Origin: an uncultured Lachnospiraceae bacterium
GTDB lineage: Bacteria > Bacillota > Clostridia > Lachnospirales > Lachnospiraceae
Length of the DNA: 64,000 bases
Direction of reading: 5' to 3'
Assembly: GCA_947567595.1 (NCBI GenBank)
Contig: CANOMQ010000013.1
Coordinates: forward strand, 1 to 64,000
Positions 8,901 through 15,530 of the stretch are shown here, piece after piece. Numbering within the stretch: position 1 is the first letter of the stretch; every line of letters begins with the position of its first letter. A program made the position numbers and the translations under genes. The notes beneath the pieces are model-generated. The model was not told the DNA's origin, ran no database searches, and saw only the letters and a program-made list of their open reading frames with translations.

Positions 8901-9319
8901 AGGATGAGACCGTCGCGGCATGGACGCTTGCGGATTTCAGCGGAAAGCGCGTGCTTTTGGTGGAGGATATTGAGTTGAACCGCGAGATTGCGGAAGTGAT
9001 TTTGACGGAGGCAGGATTTATCGTGGAAACGGCGCTGGACGGAACGGATGCGGTTTCGATGGTGAGCAAGTCAGAGGAATACTATTATGATGTTGTCCTG
9101 ATGGATGTACAAATGCCCATCATGGACGGCTACGAAGCGACACGGACCATTCGGAGTATGCCGAGAAAGGACGTTAAGGACTTGCCGATTATTGCCATGA
9201 CGGCAAATGCATTGGAGGAGGATAAGGAGGCGGCACTTAAGAACGGCATGAACGCACATATTGCAAAGCCGCTGGATATGGATATTTTTATTTCGGTGCT
9301 GCATCGTTTTTTGGATTAG
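5930..9319 (+). CDS. Membrane hybrid sensor histidine kinase with two receiver domains
   Basis: The 1129-residue reading starts at ATG 5930, which has GAGGAGGAA a few bases upstream; an earlier in-frame ATG (5870) lacks a site. A first membrane helix (VVVLLIAIVILFQWY), an extracytoplasmic Cache-like sensor of about 250 residues and a second helix near residue 287-305 come first. PAS-like regions and the HisKA domain follow (SHDIRTPMNAIIGFA, phospho-His about 628). HATPase motifs are complete (N box NLLSNAVKYT, DNGIGMS, GTGLGMAITKN). Two receiver domains end the protein, with acceptor Asp in IIDWQMPEL (about 918) and VLMDVQMPIMDGYEA (about 1058). No DNA-binding output is fused and no separate response regulator is adjacent. 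The bile salt hydrolase starts 42 bases downstream, so the two may share a transcript. Confidence 0.93.
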   Translation: MKGKKTLQEVISVVVLLIAIVILFQWYTVQNKARIEEQNKNYAADSAWQTAVKINEELNNALDLIKTYTFFIEKSLTEPSVSPQMIRDLEQNSMFDACIFTDVHGKNYTSDGRTSEADTHNYYINGMKGESGITVVSDSDFFNETMVSFYAPVRYEGEIIGVLRGTYLAEEYLMDMLKTTYFGEAANVYLCMPDGQIIASSNGSENNDNVLVMMTQNGMIDQKTADAVELLFVNDRSDALVCSPDSKTDNICVVSLPDSKYFLVQTFPKNVTQQMVRSGNLAGIQLEGMLIALFAIYILILLIRAGREKKLLEAENREMGYIISGVSTLFPRFVLADFEENTYQYLAGTKPQDASLAVRGDYKMLHRYLCSIQLDEEERAAFTKQLDRDAIIEALAQHSDLRFECHVMRDGKAQWEHMNIICLERKEGSAVKVLIIRQDITEVKEKELRIQAEMAIADRKDRQYRIAIMSNAFCTYEFNLTQDLVENDIVREIDGKEILLLERSGLKAPCKASECFTGWRTFVLPESLEDYDCIVNVEHLKECFEQGEAEVDVDYWANVEEGKQMCVRQSFIMTRDYDTDDILVMVVSKDITEQVQKQREQTQALQDALMQAQHANKAKTTFLSNMSHDIRTPMNAIIGFATIAVSHIDNKDQVRDCLQKVLSSSNHLLSLINDILDMSRIESGRVQIKEQECNISELMHNLVNIIQPQVKAKQLELFIDTFEVTNEDVVADSLKLNQVFINLLSNAVKYTPAGGTVTFRIMQKTTFRHGYGDYVFIIKDNGIGMSQEFVQHIFEPFEREVTVTQSGIQGTGLGMAITKNIVEMMNGTIHVESETGKGSTFIVELTLRLQDVEKNAEQLKELHGLRALVVDDDFNVCDSVSKMLKKIGLRSEWTTSGREAAYRAKIAYEEGDSYHTYIIDWQMPELSGVETARRIRKVVGDGAPIIILTAYDWTDIEAEAKEAGITAFCAKPLFMSDLKSALLAANNLADKDETVAAWTLADFSGKRVLLVEDIELNREIAEVILTEAGFIVETALDGTDAVSMVSKSEEYYYDVVLMDVQMPIMDGYEATRTIRSMPRKDVKDLPIIAMTANALEEDKEAALKNGMNAHIAKPLDMDIFISVLHRFLD

Positions 9320-9360
9320 TTTCATGATACTTTCGGCTGGCAATCAGGGAGGGCGTTTCT

Positions 9361-10335
9361 ATGTGTACTGCGGCGACATATCGAACGAAAGATTTTTATT
9401 TTGGAAGGACACTGGATTATGAGTTTTCCTATGGCGACGAGGTGGTGGTCACGCCGCGTGGTTATGCGTTCTCGTTCCGGCATATGGACGCGGTGGCGCA
9501 GCATTATGCGATGATTGGCATGGCTTGCAATATGGCGGACTGTCCGCTTTATTATGACGCGGTGAATGAAAAAGGGCTTGGTATGGCGGGGCTTAATTTT
9601 GTGGGGAATGCGTGTTACAAGGATGTGGAGCCGAGCAGGGATAACGTGGCGCAGTTTGAGTTTATTCCGTGGATTTTGGGAAAATGTGCCACTGTGCAGG
9701 AGGCGCGGGCTTTGCTGGAGCGTATCAATCTTGTGAACACGCCGTTTAGTAAGGAGCTTCCGGTGGCGCAGCTCCATTGGCTGATTGCAGACCGCAATGA
9801 GGCGATTGTGGTGGAGGCTGTCCGGGAAGGGCTTCGGGTTTATGATAATCCGGTGGGGATTCTGACCAACAATCCGCCGTTTGATGAACAGATGCTTCGT
9901 CTGAATGATTATATGCACTTATCGGCGAAGCAGCCACAGAACCATTTTTCGGACAAGCTGCATTTGGAGCCATATAGCCGCGGCATGGGGGCGCTTGGAC
10001 TGCCGGGGGATTTGTCGTCGCAGTCGCGCTTTGTGCGGGCGGCGTTTGTGCGGATGAATGCGGTGTCGGGCGATTCGGAGGAGGAGAGTGTCAGCCAGTT
10101 TTTCCATATTCTTGGCGCGGTTGACCAGCAGCGCGGGTGTTGTGAGGTTGTGGACGGGAAGTATGAGATTACGATTTATACGTCCTGCTGCAATGCGGAT
10201 AAAGGGATTTATTATTATACAACTTATGACAACCATCAGATTACGGCGGTGGATATGGGAAAGGAAGATTTGGACGGCGCGCAGCTTGTGTGGTTCCCGC
10301 TTGTCCGCGGGGAGCAGATTTTGCGGCAGAATTGA
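9361..10335 (+). CDS. bsh: Bile salt hydrolase (choloylglycine hydrolase family)
   Basis: A 324-residue Ntn hydrolase that cleaves the amide bond of glycine- or taurine-conjugated bile acids. The nucleophile is Cys2, exposed by removal of Met1 (MCTAATYRTKDFYFGRTLDYE). Expected active-site residues are present: Arg16, Asp19, Asn171 in ILTNNPPF and Arg223 in SSQSRFVRAAF. GLPGDLSS before that Arg is typical of bile salt hydrolases rather than penicillin V acylases, although the acylase alternative cannot be excluded. There is no signal peptide, so it acts in the cytoplasm. GGGAGG precedes the ATG. No transporter is adjacent. Confidence 0.9.
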   Translation: MCTAATYRTKDFYFGRTLDYEFSYGDEVVVTPRGYAFSFRHMDAVAQHYAMIGMACNMADCPLYYDAVNEKGLGMAGLNFVGNACYKDVEPSRDNVAQFEFIPWILGKCATVQEARALLERINLVNTPFSKELPVAQLHWLIADRNEAIVVEAVREGLRVYDNPVGILTNNPPFDEQMLRLNDYMHLSAKQPQNHFSDKLHLEPYSRGMGALGLPGDLSSQSRFVRAAFVRMNAVSGDSEEESVSQFFHILGAVDQQRGCCEVVDGKYEITIYTSCCNADKGIYYYTTYDNHQITAVDMGKEDLDGAQLVWFPLVRGEQILRQN

Positions 10336-10373
10336 GCACAATGCAAGGAAATTGAATAATAACAGGCGAAAAG

Positions 10374-10399
10374 AGTGTTGTCATGTGCAGCGCTTTTTT
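10374..10399 (+). terminator. Intrinsic terminator after the bile salt hydrolase
   Basis: AGTGTTG (10374-10380) pairs with CAGCGCT (10388-10394), with two G-U pairs and a 7-base loop, and runs into six T. Confidence 0.6.
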
Positions 10400-10568
10400 C
10401 TATGTGCAGAAATTGTGGAAATAATTCGAATGCAAAGAATTTTATAAAATTTGAAAATATTTGAAGGAAATCAACAAGCAAACTCGTTCTATATAATGTA
10501 AGACGATATATCGAAACTGCAAAAGGAAAAAGCATGAAAAAAGTCAAAGGAGAAGGGAGGCGGATAAA

Positions 10569-11099
10569 ATTAACGATTCGGAATGTTTATCCTATTGGAT
10601 TGACACATATCAAAATCTGATATTCAGCATTTGCTATAAGCTGACCGGCAATTATTTTGACGCGGAAGATTTGACGCAGGAAACGTTTTTATCCGCATAC
10701 AGGAACCGTTCGCGATTTGACGGGACAAATGAGAAGGCATGGCTTGCAAGGATTGCTACAAACAAATGTTTAGATTATCAAAAGAAAGGCGCACGAAAAG
10801 AGGTACCGACACAGGAGGAATTTTTTGCAGTGCAGCCCCCAAGCGGCGATAACGCCTGCGAAACGGTCTGTATGCAGAATTTGGTCATGGAGGAGCTGAA
10901 GCGGTGCTGCAGCATGCTCAAACCGCCGTACGACGAGGTTGCCGAGCGGTATTTTTACCGGGAGATGAGTATCGGTGAAATCGCGGGGGCGCTGGGCAGG
11001 AACGAGAAAACCGTGCAGACGCAGGTATACCGCGCAAAGGCAATGCTGCGCAGGCTCTATCAGAAAGCAGGATTTGGTGAAAGGAGGGACGACCGATGA
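10569..11099 (+). CDS. ECF-type RNA polymerase sigma factor, no canonical start codon
   Basis: Region 2 reads YQNLIFSICYKLTGNYFDAE and DLTQETFLSAYRNRSRFDG. Region 4 reads SIGEIAGALGRNEKTVQTQVYRAKAMLRRL. The conserved sequence begins upstream of the first ATG, GTG or TTG-class codon (TTG 10671), so that TTG cannot be the true start. The frame is open back to a TAA at 10494 and holds no ATG or GTG. The best site is AGAAGGGAGG (10551-10560), which places an ATT at 10569 at ideal spacing and gives 176 residues. A separate ATG at 10534, with AAGGA, opens a 28-codon overlapping frame in another phase, so leader-peptide coupling or frameshifting is also possible. TATAAT at 10492-10497 suggests the promoter. 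The stop overlaps the next gene. Confidence 0.8.
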   Translation: MNDSECLSYWIDTYQNLIFSICYKLTGNYFDAEDLTQETFLSAYRNRSRFDGTNEKAWLARIATNKCLDYQKKGARKEVPTQEEFFAVQPPSGDNACETVCMQNLVMEELKRCCSMLKPPYDEVAERYFYREMSIGEIAGALGRNEKTVQTQVYRAKAMLRRLYQKAGFGERRDDR

Positions 11100-11473
11100 G
11101 GCAGGTCACGGATTATGAACTGGAGTGCCTGATTGCGGAAACGGAGCAGGCAGGTCTTTTGCAGGCGCCGGGCAGGATGAAGGGCGAAATCATGGAAAAG
11201 AGCAAAACGATACAGACGCAGGCGGCGCGGCAGGTGACAAGGGCGTCCGTCCGCATGGAGCTGTTGCTTTATGGTTTAAAAACCGCGGCGGCGGTTGCGA
11301 CGGCAATCCTGTTGTTTGGCGTTATCAGCCATCCGACGCTACAGTCCGCGATTGAGCAGAATGAGGTGTGGACGCAGGAAAATACGTTTTCCGATACGTT
11401 TGAGCGCGTGAACAAAAAGCTTTGGCAGGGAACGGGCGAAAACAGGTTTAGACAGTATGATAATGAAAAGTAG
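11096..11473 (+). CDS. Probable anti-sigma factor-like membrane protein
   Basis: A 125-residue protein whose ATG overlaps the sigma-factor stop by four bases (ATGA), with GAAAGGAGG upstream. That is strong evidence for translational coupling. It has a charged N-terminal half with an amphipathic helix, one membrane span near residues 58-80 (LKTAAAVATAILLFGVISHP) and a short extracytoplasmic tail. No zinc anti-sigma HxxxCxxC motif is present. The anti-sigma role is inferred from position and topology; no family was recognised. Confidence 0.7.
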   Translation: MRQVTDYELECLIAETEQAGLLQAPGRMKGEIMEKSKTIQTQAARQVTRASVRMELLLYGLKTAAAVATAILLFGVISHPTLQSAIEQNEVWTQENTFSDTFERVNKKLWQGTGENRFRQYDNEK

Positions 11474-11493
11474 AAGGGAGCAGAAGTTATTTT

Positions 11494-12069
11494 ATGAGTA
11501 AAAAGAGTGGTTTATTTCGATTTTTATTTTCTCTCATTCCGGGAGCGGGGGAGATGTACATGGGTTTTATGAAGCAGGGGATAACGCTGATGGCGCTGTT
11601 TTGGGGCATTATCTTTTTTGGCGGGTGCTTAAACATTCCGCTGGTGATGTTTCCGCTTCCGGTGATTTGGGCGTACAGCTTTTTCCATGTGCATAACCTT
11701 GCGGGTATGAGTGATGAGGAGTTTTATGCGCAGGAGGACAGCTTATTGTTTGACTGGAATGTATTCGGGCAGATTGAGCCGGAGAAGGGCAGGAAGATTT
11801 TGGCGTGGGTGTTGATTTTCCTCGGGGTGTCGGTTTTGTGGAATTTTATGAAGGATATGGTTTTCGAGGTGCTTGAAATGCTGCATATCCCGACCTATTT
11901 TTGGAATCAGATTACGCGTTCGGTGCCGCAGGTGATCTTTGCGTTTCTGATGATTTATCTTGGCGTGCTGCTGATCCGCGGCAAGAAGAAGGCGCTCGAG
12001 CAGAAGCTGATTGAGGAGCAGCTTATAGAGGAGCAGGTGAGGAAGGGAGATGAGTCGCATGACGCATAG
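11494..12069 (+). CDS. TM2-like membrane protein of the sigma-factor operon
   Basis: A 191-residue protein. The opening (FLFSLIPGAGEMYMGFMKQG) matches the TM2-type pattern of a helix, a Pro-Gly turn and Gly-Tyr/Met-Gly. Three further hydrophobic segments follow (LMALFWGIIFFGGCL, ILAWVLIFLGVSVLW, VIFAFLMIYLGVLLI). The C-terminus is a Glu/Gln/Lys-rich helix. It lies 20 bases after the anti-sigma candidate and overlaps the next gene. Function is unknown; the operon suggests an envelope-stress response. Confidence 0.75.
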   Translation: MSKKSGLFRFLFSLIPGAGEMYMGFMKQGITLMALFWGIIFFGGCLNIPLVMFPLPVIWAYSFFHVHNLAGMSDEEFYAQEDSLLFDWNVFGQIEPEKGRKILAWVLIFLGVSVLWNFMKDMVFEVLEMLHIPTYFWNQITRSVPQVIFAFLMIYLGVLLIRGKKKALEQKLIEEQLIEEQVRKGDESHDA

Positions 12070-12355
12070 GGTCGGGACGATTACGCTTGGCGTGACGATG
12101 GTTGCAATCGGGGTGTTATATCTGGTACAGATTTTTTTCGGCGTGATGGAATATGGGTGGATTTGCAAGCTGTGGCCGGTGATTTTCATTCTGCTCGGGG
12201 TGGAGATTTTGTTTGCAAATGCGAGAAAGAGCGGGGCGTTTGTGTATGATAAGGTCGGGATTGTGCTGACGTTTGTGCTGACGGTGTTTGCGTTTGTCTT
12301 GGCGGCGGTACAGCAGGCGGTTGAAATGAGCGTGCGGTATGGGTGGTGGATATAG
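12059..12355 (+). CDS. Small membrane protein (LiaF/DUF5668-like N-terminal region)
   Basis: A 98-residue protein with three hydrophobic helices, including LWPVIFILLGVEILF, the Trp-Pro pattern of LiaF/YvqF-type proteins. ATG 12059 is preferred because GGAAGGGAG lies ten bases upstream; ATG 12050 is too close to it. It overlaps the previous gene by 11 bases and closes the sigma-factor operon. No terminator was seen after it. Confidence 0.65.
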   Translation: MTHRVGTITLGVTMVAIGVLYLVQIFFGVMEYGWICKLWPVIFILLGVEILFANARKSGAFVYDKVGIVLTFVLTVFAFVLAAVQQAVEMSVRYGWWI

Positions 12356-12684
12356 GATTATGACAGTATCGGTTCAGACTTGAATTTACAGCAATAAAAT
12401 GATAAGATGAAGGCGAAAATTTTGTGGGTAACAGCGCTGACCTGCGGTGCGGTTTTTGGTTTGCCACAGTCTCCAAATCTATCCCGTCAATTGTTATCGC
12501 TGCGACTTTTTTCTGATAACTGTTAAAATCAATGATATATGTCGTAAAATGCCCGATGATACCAATTGCCATGTGCATGTTCATCAGCAGCATATCCGCT
12601 TTTTGAAAATGTAGCTTTGCGGTCACTGCTTTTACGGATAGCAGGCAAAAACTAGAATTGATTTTATATGGATGATATAAGGAA

Positions 12685-12727
12685 AGAAAAAACAGTGGTA
12701 AATCCGTATGATTGGTTTACCACTGTT
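12685..12727 (-). terminator. Leftward intrinsic terminator in the relic region
   Basis: AACAGTGGTAAA (12691-12702) pairs with TTTACCACTGTT (12716-12727), 12 perfect pairs. On the minus strand the stem runs into six T. It lies just after the decayed minus-strand fragments. Confidence 0.7.
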
Positions 12728-12875
12728 TGGCTTGTTATAATGCGGTATTCTGTTTTTAGCATTTTCCGTAAATGTACTCTCTTTTTGGAAACCGATTACG
12801 AAAGCAAAGCCGTCTTGTCAGCAATTTTGCGTTTCACCGCAAGCACGGTATCCTGAATGGAAGCGGTTGTCGTAT

Positions 12876-12992
12876 CTACAAATCATCCGTATGCATATAC
12901 ACGGATTTTTTCATATCAGATGTTTGGGCAACGATTGCTGAAATGGTCGTTTTCCGGTTCTCGGTGATGATAATAATTCTCCCATGCCTCAT
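12876..12992 (-). pseudogene. Fragment of a P-loop nucleotide kinase-like protein
   Basis: The 38-codon reading (RIIIITENRKTTISAIVAQ, then KKSVYMHTDDL and a stop) resembles the first 40 residues of zeta-toxin/AAA-type kinases, in which a hydrophobic strand leads into a GxxxxGKTT loop and later an HxDD segment. The P-loop is damaged (ENRKTT) and the frame then stops. Family recognition is by pattern only. Confidence 0.35.
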
Positions 12993-13074
12993 CGTTTGGT
13001 TTTTCCTTTCTGCCTGCTGGTTTGCTGTAATTTTTTATACTAAAATGATAGCACACATGAGACATCATATTCCA

Positions 13075-13164
13075 TCACTTCAAGCATACGCCGTATATAT
13101 TCGAAAGTAACCTTTTACTCAGCATTTTGTTTGAAATGATATAAGGTGGCACATAATCGCTCAT
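13075..13164 (-). pseudogene. Fragment of a Fic-family protein N-terminus
   Basis: After a GAGTGAT site, the minus-strand ATG at 13164 gives MSDYVPPYIISNKMLS, very like the first residues of Fic/DOC-family proteins. It then degenerates to an unrelated 13-residue tail and stops. No FIC catalytic motif (HPFxxGNG) is present. Confidence 0.45.
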
Positions 13165-13400
13165 ATTTATCACTCCGTCTTGCTTATTATCTTGCTTACT
13201 ATCTTACGCTTTTTCATAGAAATATCAATAGCTTGTTACTATAAAATGTTAAATTTTGTTTTGCAAATATTCGAAATATCTGTCCTTTTCTTTCATGAAA
13301 AAGTCTGAAAAAGTCAAGCTTTTTTGTTCGCACAGCCGTTCATACTGTGTTATAATATGTTACATGATTTTTGAATAAAGCGAGATACAGGAGTACAGAT

Positions 13401-13925
13401 ATGGAACGTTTGATTATCTATGGCAGTCGATACGGTACGACAAAGGCATATGCGGAACAATTTGCAAAACTGACAGGGATTTCAGTTGTAAATTATGAAA
13501 CGGTCAAAGACCTTGCCGGTTATGGGCAAATCATATATTTTGGTGGGTTATATGCAGGCGGAGTGAAGGGGCTGAAAAGGACGGTCAAAAAGCTGGAGGA
13601 TTGCAACGAAAGGCTCGTGGTTGTGACAGTTGGATTGGCGGATGTGAGCCGTAAGGAAAATACGGAGCATATTAAAAATTCTGTTGCAAAGCAGGTTGGG
13701 GAACCCCTTCTAAAGCGGACAACGATGTTTCATTTAAGGGGCGGTATTGATTATGGGAAATTAAGCTTTAAGCATAAAATGATGATGCGTGCTTTGTATC
13801 ATTCACTGAAGAATAAGCCTGCCGAAAAAATGACGCAGGAGGACAAGGCATTGATTGAGACATACAACACCAAGGTGGATTTTGTTGATTTTCGTTCTTT
13901 GGAGAAGATTGCAAAGGCACTTTAA
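13401..13925 (+). CDS. Flavodoxin-like (HemG-type) FMN-binding protein
   Basis: A 174-residue protein. ATG 13401 has an AGGAG site ten bases upstream, unlike the earlier in-frame codon. The N-terminal strand-loop (IIYGSRYGTTKAYAEQFA) is the FMN phosphate-binding signature of flavodoxins. IIYFGGLYAGGVKGLKRTVKK matches the second flavin loop of the flavodoxin-domain/protoporphyrinogen oxidase-like family. TATAAT lies at 13351-13356. Redox partner and substrate are not evident from context. Confidence 0.8.
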   Translation: MERLIIYGSRYGTTKAYAEQFAKLTGISVVNYETVKDLAGYGQIIYFGGLYAGGVKGLKRTVKKLEDCNERLVVVTVGLADVSRKENTEHIKNSVAKQVGEPLLKRTTMFHLRGGIDYGKLSFKHKMMMRALYHSLKNKPAEKMTQEDKALIETYNTKVDFVDFRSLEKIAKAL

Positions 13926-13993
13926 GCTTTTTGGTCTGCCGGGAAATGTGTTACGGATTATGGGGGAAGTGCGTTTCTTATAAAGAATTTTTA

Positions 13994-14022
13994 TTGACTT
14001 ATAAGTCTTACAGATGTAATAT
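13994..14022 (+). promoter_or_regulatory. Promoter with BlaI-type operator (TACAGATGTA) over the -10
   Basis: TTGACT (13994-13999), 17-base spacer, TAATAT (14017-14022). The operator core TACA-GA-TGTA (14009-14018) overlaps the -10, so a bound repressor would block it. The context CTTACAGATGTAATATT nearly repeats that at 15429-15445. Confidence 0.7.
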
Positions 14023-14071
14023 TAAAGAAAACATATAGTGAGTTTTTCATAGGAAATGGAGTGTGAGATGT

Positions 14072-14779
14072 ATGGGAGCTGACTTGAATTTTTGGAAATA
14101 CCAAGATGGCATTTCCTTGGACAATGCGGTTGTATATGAAAAGGCGTGTTGCAATCAGGAGCATGTCGAGGGCTTGGCAGATTTGCCGATAGCGGAAATT
14201 TTAAACGAAATGGCAGCAGCTTTTGCGGACCGGAATGCGATTGATTTATACAATTACGAGAAAAAGGAAGGGCAGGGTTCTTTCCAAATCACAGCAACGC
14301 CGCAAGCGGTGCGGTTTGACTGTTATGCGATGGAGCAGGCACAGCAGAAACGGTTTTCAGCGATAATGGCAAAATTTGGCTGTCCGCTGTATGACCCGCA
14401 GTTAAGCGTCCGGTTTGATAAAATTGTCCTTTTCCTGATTGACGAGGCGGGGGAATATCAGGCACAGGTGGAGCAGGAATTTGCCCGTCTGCTTCCGCGG
14501 TTTGAGGTGGCGGCGCAGGTGCTTTCTTGGGAGGAATATGTACAGCGTGCAAAAAAATGCGGGCATATCCATTACAATGCAGTCATTCACCGCGCGAAAA
14601 GCATAACAAAGGTGACATCATTTATGCAGTTTGGGAATGCTTGGGCAAACCGCCCCTGCCAGTGCAAAACGGCACAGCTTGCAGACGAGGAACAGGCGCA
14701 CGGGATTTTGGCGGAATTGCTGCGAAAGTCGATTGGACGCGTTGTGGGCGATTTTTTGGAGCGGACGAGTTATGAATGA
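14072..14779 (+). CDS. Unknown 235-residue protein under predicted BlaI control
   Basis: No family was recognised. The protein is soluble, with no signal peptide or membrane helix. ATG 14072 is chosen; a GTG at 14063 is in frame but is only one base from GGAG. The C-terminal half has a Cys/His pattern (KKCGHIHYN, NRPCQCKTA) that could bind metal. The promoter upstream carries a BlaI-type operator, so induction by cell-wall antibiotics is predicted. An acetyltransferase gene follows 65 bases downstream. Confidence 0.7.
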   Translation: MGADLNFWKYQDGISLDNAVVYEKACCNQEHVEGLADLPIAEILNEMAAAFADRNAIDLYNYEKKEGQGSFQITATPQAVRFDCYAMEQAQQKRFSAIMAKFGCPLYDPQLSVRFDKIVLFLIDEAGEYQAQVEQEFARLLPRFEVAAQVLSWEEYVQRAKKCGHIHYNAVIHRAKSITKVTSFMQFGNAWANRPCQCKTAQLADEEQAHGILAELLRKSIGRVVGDFLERTSYE

Positions 14780-14844
14780 TTTGGTCATACGGCAGATAAA
14801 GCTTTTACAATCAAACAGGTCAACTGGAATTTAAGGAGATGAAT

Positions 14845-15354
14845 ATGATACTGGAAACAAAACGATTATATCTGCGCGAGATGGTTCAGTCTGATTTTGA
14901 CTCTTTGTGTAAAATCATGCAGGACAAAGATACAATGTATGCATATGAGGGGGCATTCCGCGACGATGAAGTCCATGAATGGCTCGACAGGCAGATTGCC
15001 CGTTATCAAAACTGGGGTTTTGGCTTATGGGCAGTTATTTTGAAAGAGACAAATGAAATGATTGGGCAGTGCGGGCTTACAATGCAGCCATGGAAAGACG
15101 ATGAGGTACTTGAAATCGGTTATCTTTTTGAGCGGGCATACTGGCATAATGGGTATGCGACTGAGGCGGCAAAGGCGTGCAAAAAGTATGCGTTTGAAAC
15201 GTTAAATGCAGCGGAAGTATGTTCCATTATCCGAGATACGAATATAGCGTCTCAAAATGTAGCCATAAGAAATGGAATGACAAAGACGGATACATGGACA
15301 AAGCATTACAGAGGTGTGGATATGCCGCATTATCGTTACATGGTTTGCCGATAA
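14845..15354 (+). CDS. GNAT-family N-acetyltransferase (RimJ/RimL-like)
   Basis: A 169-residue protein. AAGGAG sits exactly before an ATG at 14839, so the ATG at 14845, six bases further on, is taken as the start. MILETKRLYLREM opens the RimJ/RimL-type fold and RAYWHNGYATEAAKACKKYA is the acetyl-CoA pyrophosphate-binding loop. The acceptor is unknown. It shares its transcription unit with the preceding BlaI-regulated gene, so a resistance-linked acetyltransferase is possible but not shown. Confidence 0.85.
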   Translation: MILETKRLYLREMVQSDFDSLCKIMQDKDTMYAYEGAFRDDEVHEWLDRQIARYQNWGFGLWAVILKETNEMIGQCGLTMQPWKDDEVLEIGYLFERAYWHNGYATEAAKACKKYAFETLNAAEVCSIIRDTNIASQNVAIRNGMTKTDTWTKHYRGVDMPHYRYMVCR

Positions 15355-15430
15355 ATCCAGCTGATAGAACTGTTAAACTGCTGCATATTAGGGGATTTAC
15401 ACGGCAATGTATTTTCATACCCTTAAATCT

Positions 15431-15444
15431 TACAAATGTAATAT
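15431..15444 (+). promoter_or_regulatory. BlaI-type operator upstream of the lipoprotein gene
   Basis: TACA-AA-TGTA (15431-15440) overlaps a TAATAT -10 candidate (15439-15444). The arrangement matches the operator at 14009. The -35 region is weak. Confidence 0.65.
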
Positions 15445-15530
15445 TTGCAAAAAAGGAAGACAAAAACGAACAGTAGAAAGGATAACAATTTACAATGATG
15501 ATGTGGAAAAAATATGATAGGAAGCAAAAG

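Larger units (their letters stand above)
12356..13400. other. Gene-poor relic region
   Basis: About one kilobase without an intact gene. The minus strand carries short recognisable fragments (a Fic-like N-terminus at 13164-13075 and a nucleotide-kinase-like N-terminus at 12992-12876), followed by an intact terminator at 12727-12685. This suggests a decayed leftward operon. Plus-strand open frames at 12668-12856 and 12772-13110 have no ribosome binding site or recognisable protein character. A minus-strand open frame reading down from 12626 (MTAKLHFQKADMLL) was not recognised. Confidence 0.55.

Noticed and set aside
8353-9069. Minus-strand open frame (238 codons) opposite the receiver domains
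   Set aside because: Ser-rich shadow frame inside the histidine kinase gene.
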